Made by a program: the position numbers and the translations under genes
Shown: in pieces, positions 11,719 through 21,396 of the stretch
Numbering within the stretch: the first letter of the stretch is position 1
Layout of the letters: each line of letters starts with the position of its first letter
Source: Isochrysis galbana
Taxonomy: Eukaryota > Haptophyta > Isochrysidales > Isochrysidaceae
Length of the DNA stretch: 64,000 nucleotides
NCBI GenBank assembly: GCA_018136815.1
Contig: CM030941.1
Coordinates: forward strand, 3,771,608-3,835,607
Direction: 5' to 3'
Notes under the pieces: model-generated
Seen by the model: the letters and a program-made list of their open reading frames with translations, nothing else
What the model was told of the DNA's origin: nothing
The model's database searches: none

Positions 11719-13104
11719 CTATGCAGCCGTTGGAATCGCGGCTGCTGCGGCGTTCGCTCTCCGTCTCCGGAGCGGCGAGACTCGTCCATCCACCTCAAAC
11801 ATATCCTTGCAAAGCTCGTACAAGAAGAAGCCAAGGGCATTGGAAAGGCTGACCTTGAGCGTATTCAGTTTCGCACCCGCGACGATTGATCTGCATAGGA
11901 GCGGGGGGTGGAGCAAGTTTGAGCGCATCGCATGGTTCTCCGTGCTGAGCGTCATTCGCCCGGTTGCCGCACCGCCAATTCATAGAATGATGTTGCCGAG
12001 GACCGGCACCGTGGTGCCCCGCCCCGGTGGCACCGGAGGAGTCGCGTCATCGGTGCGGTGACCCACGCGAGGTTAGAGCGCACCTGGCCCCCTCGTCACG
12101 CAGCATGACGCCCAGCGCCATGAAAGTGGAGAGACCCGCGTATCTCCCCATCATCTGCCGCCGGCGCACAACCTCAAGTGGGAGGCAAGAGGTCGCCGCC
12201 GCAACCTGAGCGTGGGGCGTGGATATCGCTGAGTGGCAGGTCGCGCGGCATGGCGACGCTCGCCAGGGCGGAACCATCGCTAGGGGTGGCCGACGGCGCC
12301 GACGCGCCACGCGTACGCCTCACCCCGGCCAGAGCGCCAAACGCCGCGCAGACAGCCGGAGGGAGGGATGCATTGTCGGCATTCATTCCATGATTGTAGC
12401 GTCGGCGCAGCCAGTCGTAGGTGGACAGCTTGACGGCCGAATGTGGCAAGATACCAACCAGCGTCACACCCAGACCATGGTACAAGAAACGAGGGCCGCC
12501 TACGGGTGCGCGGAGGGGTGCGAGGGCGTGTGGAGGCGGCGCTCCTTGGGCGGTGCAGCGTGCGGGCATCGCTTGTCTCCGCCGCAGCCGGTGACTCACT
12601 GGCGCGCAATGTGTGCATGCAGCTGGCGAGTGCGGAGGCCCCTTCGACGGCGATGCGTGTGCGTATCACGTCGAGCGGGTGCGTGACCAGCGTGGCGGTC
12701 GCGCCAGCGATTGCTCCGGCCACGAAGACCGCAGGCTGCGGCAGCTCGCCCTCATCTCCCATCAGACTGGCGAGCGCTCCCTTGTAGATGGAGAATGCTG
12801 CCATGGTGATTCCGACCCGTGGTGCCGCGGCTAGCACCTCAAACCCGTTACCGCGCCACCAGGAGCCCCCCTCGAGGGCCTTGAGGCCTCCTACGCCGCC
12901 AGCGAGAGCGTTGAGCCGGATGGTCTCAATCGGAGCGAGAAGAGTTACTCCTCCTGCTGCGGAGATGGATCCAGCGAGGAAGTGTCGTGCGGCATTGCGA
13001 CGAGGTGAGCTGCTCGGTGCGCACGTACAGCACGCGCCCCACGCGCACAGCGCCCACGCCTGCAGCGAGAGACGCTGACGAGGACTCTCCCTCCGGCCGG
13101 ACAT
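11719..13104 (-). CDS. Mitochondrial carrier (SLC25 family), CoA/adenine-nucleotide-like group
   Basis: Exons 13104..12600, 12499..12324, 12205..12084 and 11890..11719, intron phases 1, 0 and 2, total 324 aa, close to the family norm. A six-helix inner-membrane transporter. The three repeats each show the carrier signature at the end of the odd helix: PIETIR, PLDVIRTR and PLEVVRRR. Other family hallmarks are RHFLAGSISA at the start of repeat 1, FLYHGLGVTLVGILPHSA after signature 2, and GFFLYELCKD near the C-terminus. The PLEVVRRR form and GFF(x)YE ending are commonest in the ATP-Mg/Pi, CoA and Graves-carrier branch, so a nucleotide or CoA substrate is inferred, not shown. The start could instead be the in-frame ATG at 13146. 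Exon lengths sum to a multiple of three, supporting the model. Confidence 0.85.
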
Positions 13105-13573
13105 CGCGCGAGGAGACCCGAGACGACCTGCGAGGTCAGAGGTCACCTCGATGGTTTATTTCTGTATCGAGGCCGTAATTCTTCTGTGCTACGCGGGTGC
13201 AACCTGGGTAGGCCACACGACAGCACTCTCTCTCTCTCTCTGCTGTGCCCTGGTCTTCTCTCAAGACTTTCACTGCTACCGTGAGTACGTTATATCTCTG
13301 TCCACGCTCCTCTCCCCTTTCCGCTTCCGCTCTCTCTCGGACGTGGCGCGCGCTCTCTCTCTCCTCCCTTCTTCTCCGTCGGCGGGTTTCTCCTCTCTCC
13401 GGGCCATTCTCTTACTTGTTGAAAGGGAGCTCTCCCCTCCCTCTCCCCCCCCCCCCCCCCCGCTTCGAAATCCCGAGTTGGGCGGAGATCCGCGGAGGGA
13501 TGCGCGCGAGACAAAAATAGAGGTGGCTCGCGGATCTTGGAATCTTGGAACCCCTGAAGGGGGGCTTCTATAA

Positions 13574-13750
13574 GGCTATTATTGGGCATATTCGAGGTCT
13601 GTAGGACCGTATTACTGCAGGAGGGAAAGGCTATTATTGGGCATATAAGAGGACAGTAGGACGGTATTCCTGAATGTATTCCTACAGGAGGGAAAGGCTA
13701 TTATTGGGCATATTAGAGAACAGTAGGACGGTATTCCTACAGGAGGGAGT
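13574..13750. repeat. Three tandem ~55-66-bp repeats
   Basis: Units begin GGCTATTATTGGGCATAT at 13574, 13629 and 13696. Each continues with a GACAGTAGGACGGTATTCCT-like segment and ends CAGGAGGGA. Unit 2 carries a 12-bp internal expansion. No coding role is visible. Confidence 0.8.
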
Positions 13751-13799
13751 GACGAATCTCGGCATCTGGATCTGGGGGTGGGCGGGGCGGCGCTGCTGG

Positions 13800-14067
13800 T
13801 CGGCTGAGAGGTGCGAGAGAGAGCAGGGGAGAGGGGGGGAGTGAGAGAATAGTCAGAGCAAGGAGAGAGAGAAAAGACGGCCGGGAGGGGAAAGAGAGGG
13901 AAGGAGCGAAAGAGGGAGAGGAAGGAGAGATGAGAAGCAGAGGAAAGAGAAAGCGGAGAGAAAGAGGAAAAGAGAAGAGAGTAGAGAGAGCGAGCGAGCG
14001 CGCGCGCGAGACAGAGAGAAGAGGGAGGGAGAAAGAGAGGGGGAGGGAGGGAGGGAGAGAGACAGCC
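13800..14067 (+). promoter_or_regulatory. GA-rich leader upstream of the SthA-like gene
   Basis: The sense strand is almost pure purine (GAGAGGGAG-type) right up to the start codon at 14068. It mirrors the GA-rich sense leader of the threonine dehydrogenase gene and contrasts with CT-rich leaders of other genes here. Probably promoter/5'-UTR. Confidence 0.45.
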
Positions 14068-17000
14068 ATGCGCGGCGCGCTGCTGGCTCTCCTCGCGCTG
14101 TGCGCCGGCGCGCGCGGGCTGCAAACGCCGAGGCTGTGGCTTCGGCCGGCCAGCCTGCGTGCTCCACCGGCAGCCATGCTCAGAGAGGAATACGACCTGG
14201 TGAGAGAGGGGGGGTGGGGGGAGGGAGGGAGAGAAGGGGGGGGGGGGGGGGGGGGGGAGGGGAAGAGAGGGGAGGGGAGAGGAGGCGCGGGGAGGGGAGG
14301 GAAGGAGAGTGGAGTAAGGCGTGGGGCGAGGGAAGGAGGGAAAGGGAGCGAGGGAAGTAGAGGGAGGGAGAAGGAGAAGGTGACGAGGAGCAAGCGAGGC
14401 GGAGGGGGAGGGGGAGGGAAGAGTAAGGAAGATAAGTGTGCCTGGGGTGGGAGCTGATCGCGGCTCATCCGCACTTAGTGCTGGCATCTCCACCCCGGCG
14501 CAGGTCATCCTGGGCGGCGGGCCGGTCGGTGTGACGGCGGCAGTGCGCGCATCAGCACTCGGCCACTCTGCGATACTGGTCGACGCGACGCCACGCACGC
14601 AATTCCAGTTCACCGGCCCGACGGGCCTCTTCTCCAAGGCGTTGCGCGACGCCTCGCTAAGGCTCGACGTCTCAGTGCTGCGCTCGATGGGCATCGGTGA
14701 CGCTGCCATCTGGCGGCAGGTGCGCGAGCTCATTGACTCCATCCTGATGAAGGCAGGCTCGAATAATGCGCGTGCACTTTCGCAGGGGCGCGTGCCACAC
14801 CTGCGCGGCGTCGCCAGCCTGGTTCCGCCGGACAAAGCCCGGTCTGAGGGCGAGGGATGCGTCGATGTGGAGGTAGCCTTCACGTCGGGCGCGAGCGAGT
14901 CGCCGGATAACGCACCACGCACAACGCGCGTACGGGCACGCCATGCGCTGATTGCGACGGGGTCGAGTGCCGTTCGTCTAGACGCTTTGGCAGGACTATA
15001 CAATAAGGAGGTTGCTGGACACGTGCGTGCCATCACCCTCCTCGCCGCCCGCTGTGGCTCCCCCATGGCCGAGCAGCGGCTTAGCTGTACCCCTAGCAGC
15101 CTCGAACGAGTGGGCTAGCTCCTAGCCGAGAGGGAACGCGGTGGGTCAATCTAGCTTGCGCCGGGTTGCCCTTGGCAGGTACGCTGCTTCGATTCCGACT
15201 CGATCAAGTCGCTTGGATACCTCCCCCGATCGGCGGTCATCGTGGGCGGGGGCATTATCGCAGTCGAGTTCGCCCGGATCTTCGCCGCGCTCGGCGCGCG
15301 CGTCACAATGGTGGTAAGTGGCGTGGCTCGCGCAGCCCAGCTTAACCATCGCTCCACGCGCAACGCCCCTCCCCCCCCGGCGACCCCCCTTCTCCCCCGG
15401 CCGTGCTCCCCTTTTTAGGTACGGGCGTCCGACCTTGCGTCGTCGCTTCGGCGCGTGGGTATCGATGCAGCAGTCGCCTTTGCACTTCAAGCCGAACTGC
15501 AGGCGGCCGGGGTGCGCATTCTCTTCGACTCGCAGATCTCATCGTGGCAGGAGGTCCCCGCTGCGAAGACGGCCACCGCAAGCACCCGCCGCCGCTCCGC
15601 CCTCCCGCTCATGGTGGACCTAGTTCATTCAACTACGGGCAAGTCCTCGGGACGGCGGCCGATCGATGCAGACCTCGTCTTCACCGCGACGGGCCGCTCC
15701 GCCAACACGGGCGGTGAGGAGGACGCGCTAGGACTGCGTGCTTGCGGCGCGAAGCTCGCAAAGAATGGCGACGTCCTCGTCGACTCTCGCCTGAGGGCCG
15801 CTGATCGGGTGCGCCACTCCCTACGTCGCGAGAGCGCAAGGCGCTGTCAGTGTCCGACAGCAGCTCACGCCTAGAGTCGCGCCAACACGGAGCAGCCAGG
15901 CGTGTGGCACAGCCGAGTTCGTGCAATGGCAGCCGACGCCTTTCTCAACGCATGGCGTGCGCCCTGATGGCCGGAGCGCAGGATCCCTTTTGGCCTGGCG
16001 GCGTCAGGGCGATCTCTGTCGAAGCTGAACCCGACCCCTCGTATCTTGCAAACCCACTTTGAGCCGCTGCTTTGAGCGCAAGGTCCGACTCGCCAGCGCT
16101 CACCTTCGCCTCCCCCCATCCTCGTCGGCTGGTTCCGGCCTCACCTAGATTTACGCTGCTGGCGACGTCATCGGCGCTCCTCAGCTGGCATCGACCGGGC
16201 TCGCCCAGGTGAGCATGTGCATGAGGCCCAATGCGCGCATGCCCGTGCTTGTAGAGAGCGCAGACACGGTTTTGTTGCCGTTACCCGGCGTGCCCCCACG
16301 CCCCCAAAACCTCCCTGGCCCCACGAACTAGGCCGAATCTGCCGTCGACGCCATGTTCACCGCGGAGCTGCAGCCCGCTGCGCCGCGCCGCTCGTGGAGT
16401 GCTACGGCTCCCATGGGCGGTGAGGAGGAGGACATGGCGTCGACCGGCGCCGCTGCTGCCGACTGCTCACCCGAAGCGCTCCTCGCCGATGCTGCGCGGT
16501 ATCCCGTCGGCATGTGGACGATCCCTGAAGTGGCCTTTGTTGGCTTGACGGCCGAGGCCGCTCGAGCGCCTCCGCACAACATGGAGGTGCGTGCCTCAAA
16601 TCACCTACCGCGAGTGACACCCCCTCAGCCCTTCTGCCAACACATCTCGCACTTGCGAAGGCTGTTTCGTGCGGGCACGGTTGCATAGCAGTGCCCGCCG
16701 GGGCATTGAGTGGAGTCGGTCACTGCAGTGATTGAAGACCACGCCTCCTCGTCAGCACCTGCGCGGGGCTTCTGCGTCACAACGCCTCCTTTGCCCTCGG
16801 GCAGGTTGTGGAGGGGATCGGCCGCTACTCAGCGTCGATCCGCGGGCACGTGCATGCCGTCGGAACCAGCTCCGAGGGCGAGTATCTGCGAGGAGGCGCC
16901 GGGCTGGCTAGCAGTAGGGGCTTCACTCCTTTCACTGGCCAGGCGCTCAAGATAGTCGCGACGCGCGCGGCGCCGCACACCGTGGTCGGCGTGCACATCT

Positions 17001-17597
17001 TCGGCGAGGACGCGTGCGAGCTCATCCATCTTGGGCAGACGCTCGTGCAAGTGCGCGCCCTAGGCGTGTGTGTGGCCAAGCGCCGCGTGATCCTCCGAAC
17101 CGCAAGACTTGGAGTGTCTCGGTGATCGAGGCGGCCGGCTAGCACGGCGAGGGTCGGCGGGTCCGCGCTCCGTCCGTCCGCACGCCCGCCCTCCTCACCC
17201 CCATCCCCTCTCACCTCGCCGCGAATAGGGCAAGCGCACCCTCACCGACACGCTGTCCCTCATCTTCACTGCCGTCACGTACCACGAGCTTTTCCAGATT
17301 GCCGCACGCGACGCACTCTCCTCCATCGCCTCTCTGGATTGGACCAAGCTTTACCGACGGCTCGCTGCGGCCGAGGCGGCCGAGGGCCCACGCTTTGGCG
17401 TTGAGGCCGCACAGGCCGAGCTCGAGGGCCTCGGCGCCTCGCCGGCGGAGGCACGGGCCGCCGCCAAGGTGCTCTTTGCAAACGACGGGCGCATCGTGTC
17501 GGAGGACATCTTTGTCGCCCGCGCTGCGCGCACCATGGCGCCGCTCAACTTGGTTGCGGCCACAAGCGATGAGCAGGCTGCAAAACTAACCAAGTAG
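14068..17597 (+). CDS. SthA-like FAD-dependent pyridine nucleotide oxidoreductase with signal-like presequence
   Basis: Exons 14068..14199, 14504..15010, 15179..15313, 15419..15808, 16149..16208, 16332..16586, 16805..17050 and 17229..17597. All seven introns are phase 0; 697 aa. It looks like a two-dinucleotide-binding flavoprotein related to soluble NAD(P) transhydrogenase. Features are the FAD Rossmann motif GGGPVG (48-53), FTGPTGLFSKALRD, an ATG motif (IATGSS), the second Rossmann motif VIVGGGIIAVEFA (about 233-245), the FAD motif IYAAGDVIG (389-397), and a dimerisation domain with VVGVHIFGEDACELIHLG. The redox Cys pair of disulfide reductases is absent, as expected for a transhydrogenase-type member. 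It is ~230 residues longer than bacterial SthA, through insertions and a ~95-residue alanine-rich C-terminal extension. The first ~20 residues look like a signal peptide, so plastid or secretory targeting is possible. Confidence 0.8.
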
Positions 17598-18138
17598 CTC
17601 CGGTGGCGGCTGCACAATATTCCGGCCAATACCTCATCACAAAGGTGACGGCGGCCGCGGCGTTGCCGGAGGACGCCAGATGTACTTCAAGTACCTTTGA
17701 GCTCATGTTGGGTGTCGACGGCCTTCCGTCGACTGCATGCATCCATGTTTATGCTTTTACACTCTTGGTTGGCGAGCCTCTCTCAGATCCTCTTGTTTTG
17801 GTGCGCAGTGGGTTGCGTTCGGCACTTCAAGTGCGATTTGCTTGTGCTCACGCTCCTTTGTGCTGAGCGCCGGCATTGGTGCGGAGTCCATACTGAAGTA
17901 TACCTTAGGGCCGTGGGGACCTCGATGCTCTTCCTCCACACTCTTCACAGATGCTCCCATCTTCGTGCGCACAGCTCACTCACCAGCCGGCAAGGGCGTG
18001 AGAGTCTGGGTCCCTCGTGTGCAGTCTCGTGTGCTGCACGCAACGGGTGCCTTCCACGGCGAACAATATTCAACATGGCACGTACGAGGGTAGCCGCCAA
18101 TGCCCGCCGGGCTCGCCCACACTAGTATGTATTGGTAG
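17598..18138. other. Intergenic, no gene recognised
   Basis: 3' flank of the SthA-like gene, with a few short overlapping frames without protein character. Confidence 0.5.
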
Positions 18139-18418
18139 CTAATTAATTTCTTAATAGTCTCACCGCACACGCGGCCGTGGACCCTCTACTTTCTATTCAC
18201 GCAGCAAAACTTTCTACACTCCCACTCCCCCGGCCCTTTTCCCCCTGCCATCAGGCGACTCCCCCCGTGCACTACTAATTAATTGACTTCTTAATAGTCT
18301 CACCGCACACGCGGCCGTGGACCCTCTACTTTCTACTCACGCAGCAAAACTTTCTACACCCCCAATCCGCCGGCCCTTTCCCCCCCGCCATCAGGCGACT
18401 CCCCCCGTGCACTACTAG
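18139..18418. repeat. 140-bp tandem duplication
   Basis: Two head-to-tail copies with a period of exactly 140 bp. Each contains CTTAATAGTCTCACCGCACA near its start and ends at CCGTGCACTACTA, differing at only a few positions. A more diverged third copy lies at 19411-19560. Copies two and three are both followed by the same GGGGGATAGGGG...GGGCTTAGATATGGT segment, so the unit belongs to a longer dispersed repeat. Confidence 0.8.
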
Positions 18419-18519
18419 GGGGATAGGGGAAAAGGGCTTAGATATGGTCGGTGGCCCGCGCCCCCCCCCCGGTGATCCGTTCTCCCCTTCTCCTCCTATG
18501 CCTACAGGGCTGGCGGCGT

Positions 18520-19410
18520 CCTAAGTCCCGACTTCTCCTGTAAACAGGTGCGGGACTTGCATATTTTTCGGTGGGCGGAGCTCTTGCTCCGCCCACCCCC
18601 TTCTCCGCGCTCCCTCTCCTCTCTCCTGCGGCACGCGCGATGGCGTGCCTGCGCCAGGCCTGCAGCTGCTTGCTGGCGAGCTGGCGACCCCTGGAGGCTC
18701 CTGGAGGCCAGCTCAGGGGGCAGAGGAGGCTGGGGCTGGGCCTTGGCCTCCTCTGCCTCTCCCTCGCTGGCGTTCCTGAGCCTCTGGGGCCCCCAGTCTG
18801 CACCTGTCTGCCTGTCGAACAGGGGGGGAGGGGGAGGGGGGTTTGGAGCGATGGGCTGGCCACGAGGGGCCAGGACGAGCGATCGCCAGGCGTGCCTGTC
18901 AGTGGGAGAGTGGGTCAGCAGGGCATTGGCCTTCTGGCAAGCCATCAGGCATGCCAGGAGGATGGGTGGTTCCTCCCCCACGGCAGGGGAGGAGTGGAGA
19001 GAGAGGGGGGCTCGTGCCCCGCCGAGCCAGCCCCTCGCGCCTGGGCGCGAGGGCGGTACCGCGGCCGTGTAGGGTCCCGGCTCGGAGGCCTTCCCTAGTG
19101 GAGCAGTGGAGCGTCCCTCTGGTGTGGTGTGGCTGGTGTGGCTGTGGGATGTGATGTGGGTTTGGTGCATGCTGGCTGTTGCCAGCATGCAGGCTATGGG
19201 CTCGCTGTCTTCGGTGATGCACGGGCGAGGCCCGCTGGCTCCTGTGCCCACCTGACTGGGGGGATCATCTTGGCGCGGTCGCTGCTCGGCGACAGCGGCG
19301 TGTCCTGCATTGCTTCGTCCATCGCGGCGAGGGCCGCGGCAGCGAGGGAGGGAGGCGGCGCGCGCTCCATGACCCCATCAGTATACTGATAGTTGGGTAT
19401 TCTGCAAGTA
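18520..19410 (+). repeat. Dispersed GC-rich repeat, long copy
   Basis: Begins near GTAAACAGG, shares about 450 bp with 20695-21150, and ends in TTGGGTATTCTGCAAGTA, which also ends the copy at 21171-21188. Relative to the shorter copy it has about 250 extra bases near its end, including twin-hairpin copy C. A partial inverted copy lies at 31255-31400. Open frames across it are compositional and I do not call them genes. Confidence 0.6.
19350..19395 (-). repeat. Twin-hairpin dispersed motif, copy C
   Basis: On the minus strand: ACTATCAGTATACTGAT hairpin, GGGTCAT, then GGAGCGCG...CGCCTCC, followed by a CCTCCCTC tail. It keeps the GGTCATGGAGCGCG core of copies A and B with a different first stem. 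Confidence 0.5.
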
Positions 19411-19625
19411 AAAAAAAACCTTTTAATATTCTTACCGCACTCGCGGCGAATGGAACCACTACCTGCTGCACGTAGTACGTAGCATACCTTCTACACCCCC
19501 ATTACCCCGGCCTTTCTCCCCCCGCCATCAGGCGGCTCCCCCCATACACTACTAGGGGGATAGGGGTGAAGGGCTTAGATATGGTCCGGTGGCCCGCGCC
19601 TCCCCCCGGTGATCTTTCCCCCCCT
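19411..19625. repeat. Third, diverged copy of the 18139-18500 repeat
   Basis: Shares TTCTACACCCCCA, GCCATCAGGCGGCTCCCCCC, CACTACTAGGGGGATAGGGG and GGGCTTAGATATGGT with the tandem copies upstream, with substitutions and an internal replacement in the first third. Confidence 0.65.
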
Positions 19626-20694
19626 TCCTCCTGCGTCTCCGAGTGGGCGACCGACTCTGTCCCGACTTATTGTGGAGATGGACTGTTCCCAGGATCCGGG
19701 TAAGGCTCCTGAGACTCCATCCTTGGCAACCCACGCGTCCGTAGGCGGCCTATCGACTTGGGTAGCGGGTGAAGATACTTGGGAAGGCTTGGGCACGGGT
19801 GCAGTGGTGACGGGGTCCGCGCGCGGCGGCGAGGGCGAATTTTGCGGTGCAGAGAGTGGTGATGGGTCCATAGGAACAGATTGAATCAATCTCTAGTGGG
19901 TGATTTCTAGCGAGAGACCACACACAAGGCAGTAGGGGCTCAAGGGTACGAGGGGTCACGGTACGGCTTCGATCGCAGAGCGCTGCGACGGCTGCTGGGT
20001 GCGTACGAAGACACGCCACACCACTTTCTAACATAAACAAGGGCAACACGTAATAAACACGGGAGCGAAAGCCACGGTGGGTGAACAGAGAGAGCAAAGA
20101 AGGAACCAATTGGCCAGAAGAGAACTCGTCGTCTCGTCGTCCTAGAGAAGGATTGCACACAGAAAAGGCGCGAAAGGGATTCATCCATGCTTAGTGAAGA
20201 TCCTACAAGATTCATCGGCGAATAGCGTCTCAACGCAAGCACAGCGGCGTGCACTTTACCTATAGCTTTTCGTAGCTTAGCCATGGAGTAGCTGGTAGAC
20301 TTAAAAAGTCTAGAAGCTTACAGAGGTGTTAGACTTACAGAGTCTTAGATGCTTGAGGTTCTTGAGGGTGTACTTTAGCAAGCAAGATGCTCGCTACTTC
20401 CTTGGTCTTCATCGACACGTGCTTACTACTCCCTTGATCTCCATGCCTGGGTGATCAGTCCAGAGCTAGAGCATATTCCGAGTAGAAGTAGAAGCCTGTA
20501 GAAGCTGCTTGGCCACGTGGATATAATGGTAGACCAACATTGAATGAAGTGTAGTGATTGATAGAAGCGTGGAGACGTCGTAGACGTATAGATAGATATG
20601 AGAACGAAGATTGATGATTTACCATCGCGGTTATAACGGTAGAGCGGAAAGATAGCAAAATAGCCTGCAGAGGCTCGCGAATGCGACACTTATC
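19626..20694. other. Intergenic, no gene recognised
   Basis: More AT-rich than its surroundings from about 20280 to 20680, with repeated TAGAAG and TTAGACTTACAGAGTCTTAGA-like words. No supported coding sequence. Confidence 0.5.
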
Positions 20695-21200
20695 CTGTAA
20701 ACAGGAGCGGGACTTACCGATTTTCCGGAGCTCCGCCCACCCTTCTCCGCGCTCTCTCCCCCCTCTCCTGCGGCACGCGCGATGGCGCGCCTGCGGCAGG
20801 CCTGCAGCTGCCCTCTGGCGGCCCCTGGAGGCTCGTGGAGGCCAGCTCTGGGGGCAGAGGAGGCTGGAGCTGGGCCCTGGCCGCTCCCCTGCCTCTCCCT
20901 CGCTGGCGCTCCCGAGCCTCTGGGGCCCCCACGCTGCACCTGTCTGCCTGTCGACCAGGGGGGAGGGGGGGTTGGAGCAATGGGCTGGTCACGAGGGGCC
21001 AGGATGGGCGAATGGGGCGAGCCTGTGGGGAAGGGAGTGGGTCAGTAGGGCAGTGGCCTCCTGGCAAGCCATCAGGCATGCCAGGAGGATGGGTGGTTCC
21101 TCCCCCATGGCAGGGGAGGAGTGGAGAGAGGGGGGGGCTCGTGCCCCCCCATGGGTCAACCAAGTATAAACTTAGTTGGTATTCTGCAAGTAGAACTTAT
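20695..21200 (+). repeat. Dispersed GC-rich repeat, short copy
   Basis: Second copy of the repeat at 18520-19410 (start GTAAACAGGAGCGGGACTT, end TTGGTATTCTGCAAGTA), lacking the extra ~250 bp that contain a twin-hairpin motif in the long copy. Confidence 0.65.
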
Positions 21201-21396
21201 ACCATATGTATGGGGGTATTTGCCAACCTGAGATTGCAGCCTTTTCGCTGCAACCTGTATTGCAGCTCACCCATCTGACTAGCACATACCCAGTTTTATT
21301 TGTTTATGAACTCCGATTGATCTACAACCCATAGAATCGATCAATCAAGTGTTTCGGCGCATGCTCAGCTGCACAAGTTGCTAAGCTCTTTACTGC

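Noticed and set aside
13612-15066. 484-codon minus-strand frame
   Set aside because: It lies antisense to the GA-rich leader, intron 1 and exon 2 of the SthA-like gene. The plus-strand exons have clear motifs and phase-consistent introns.
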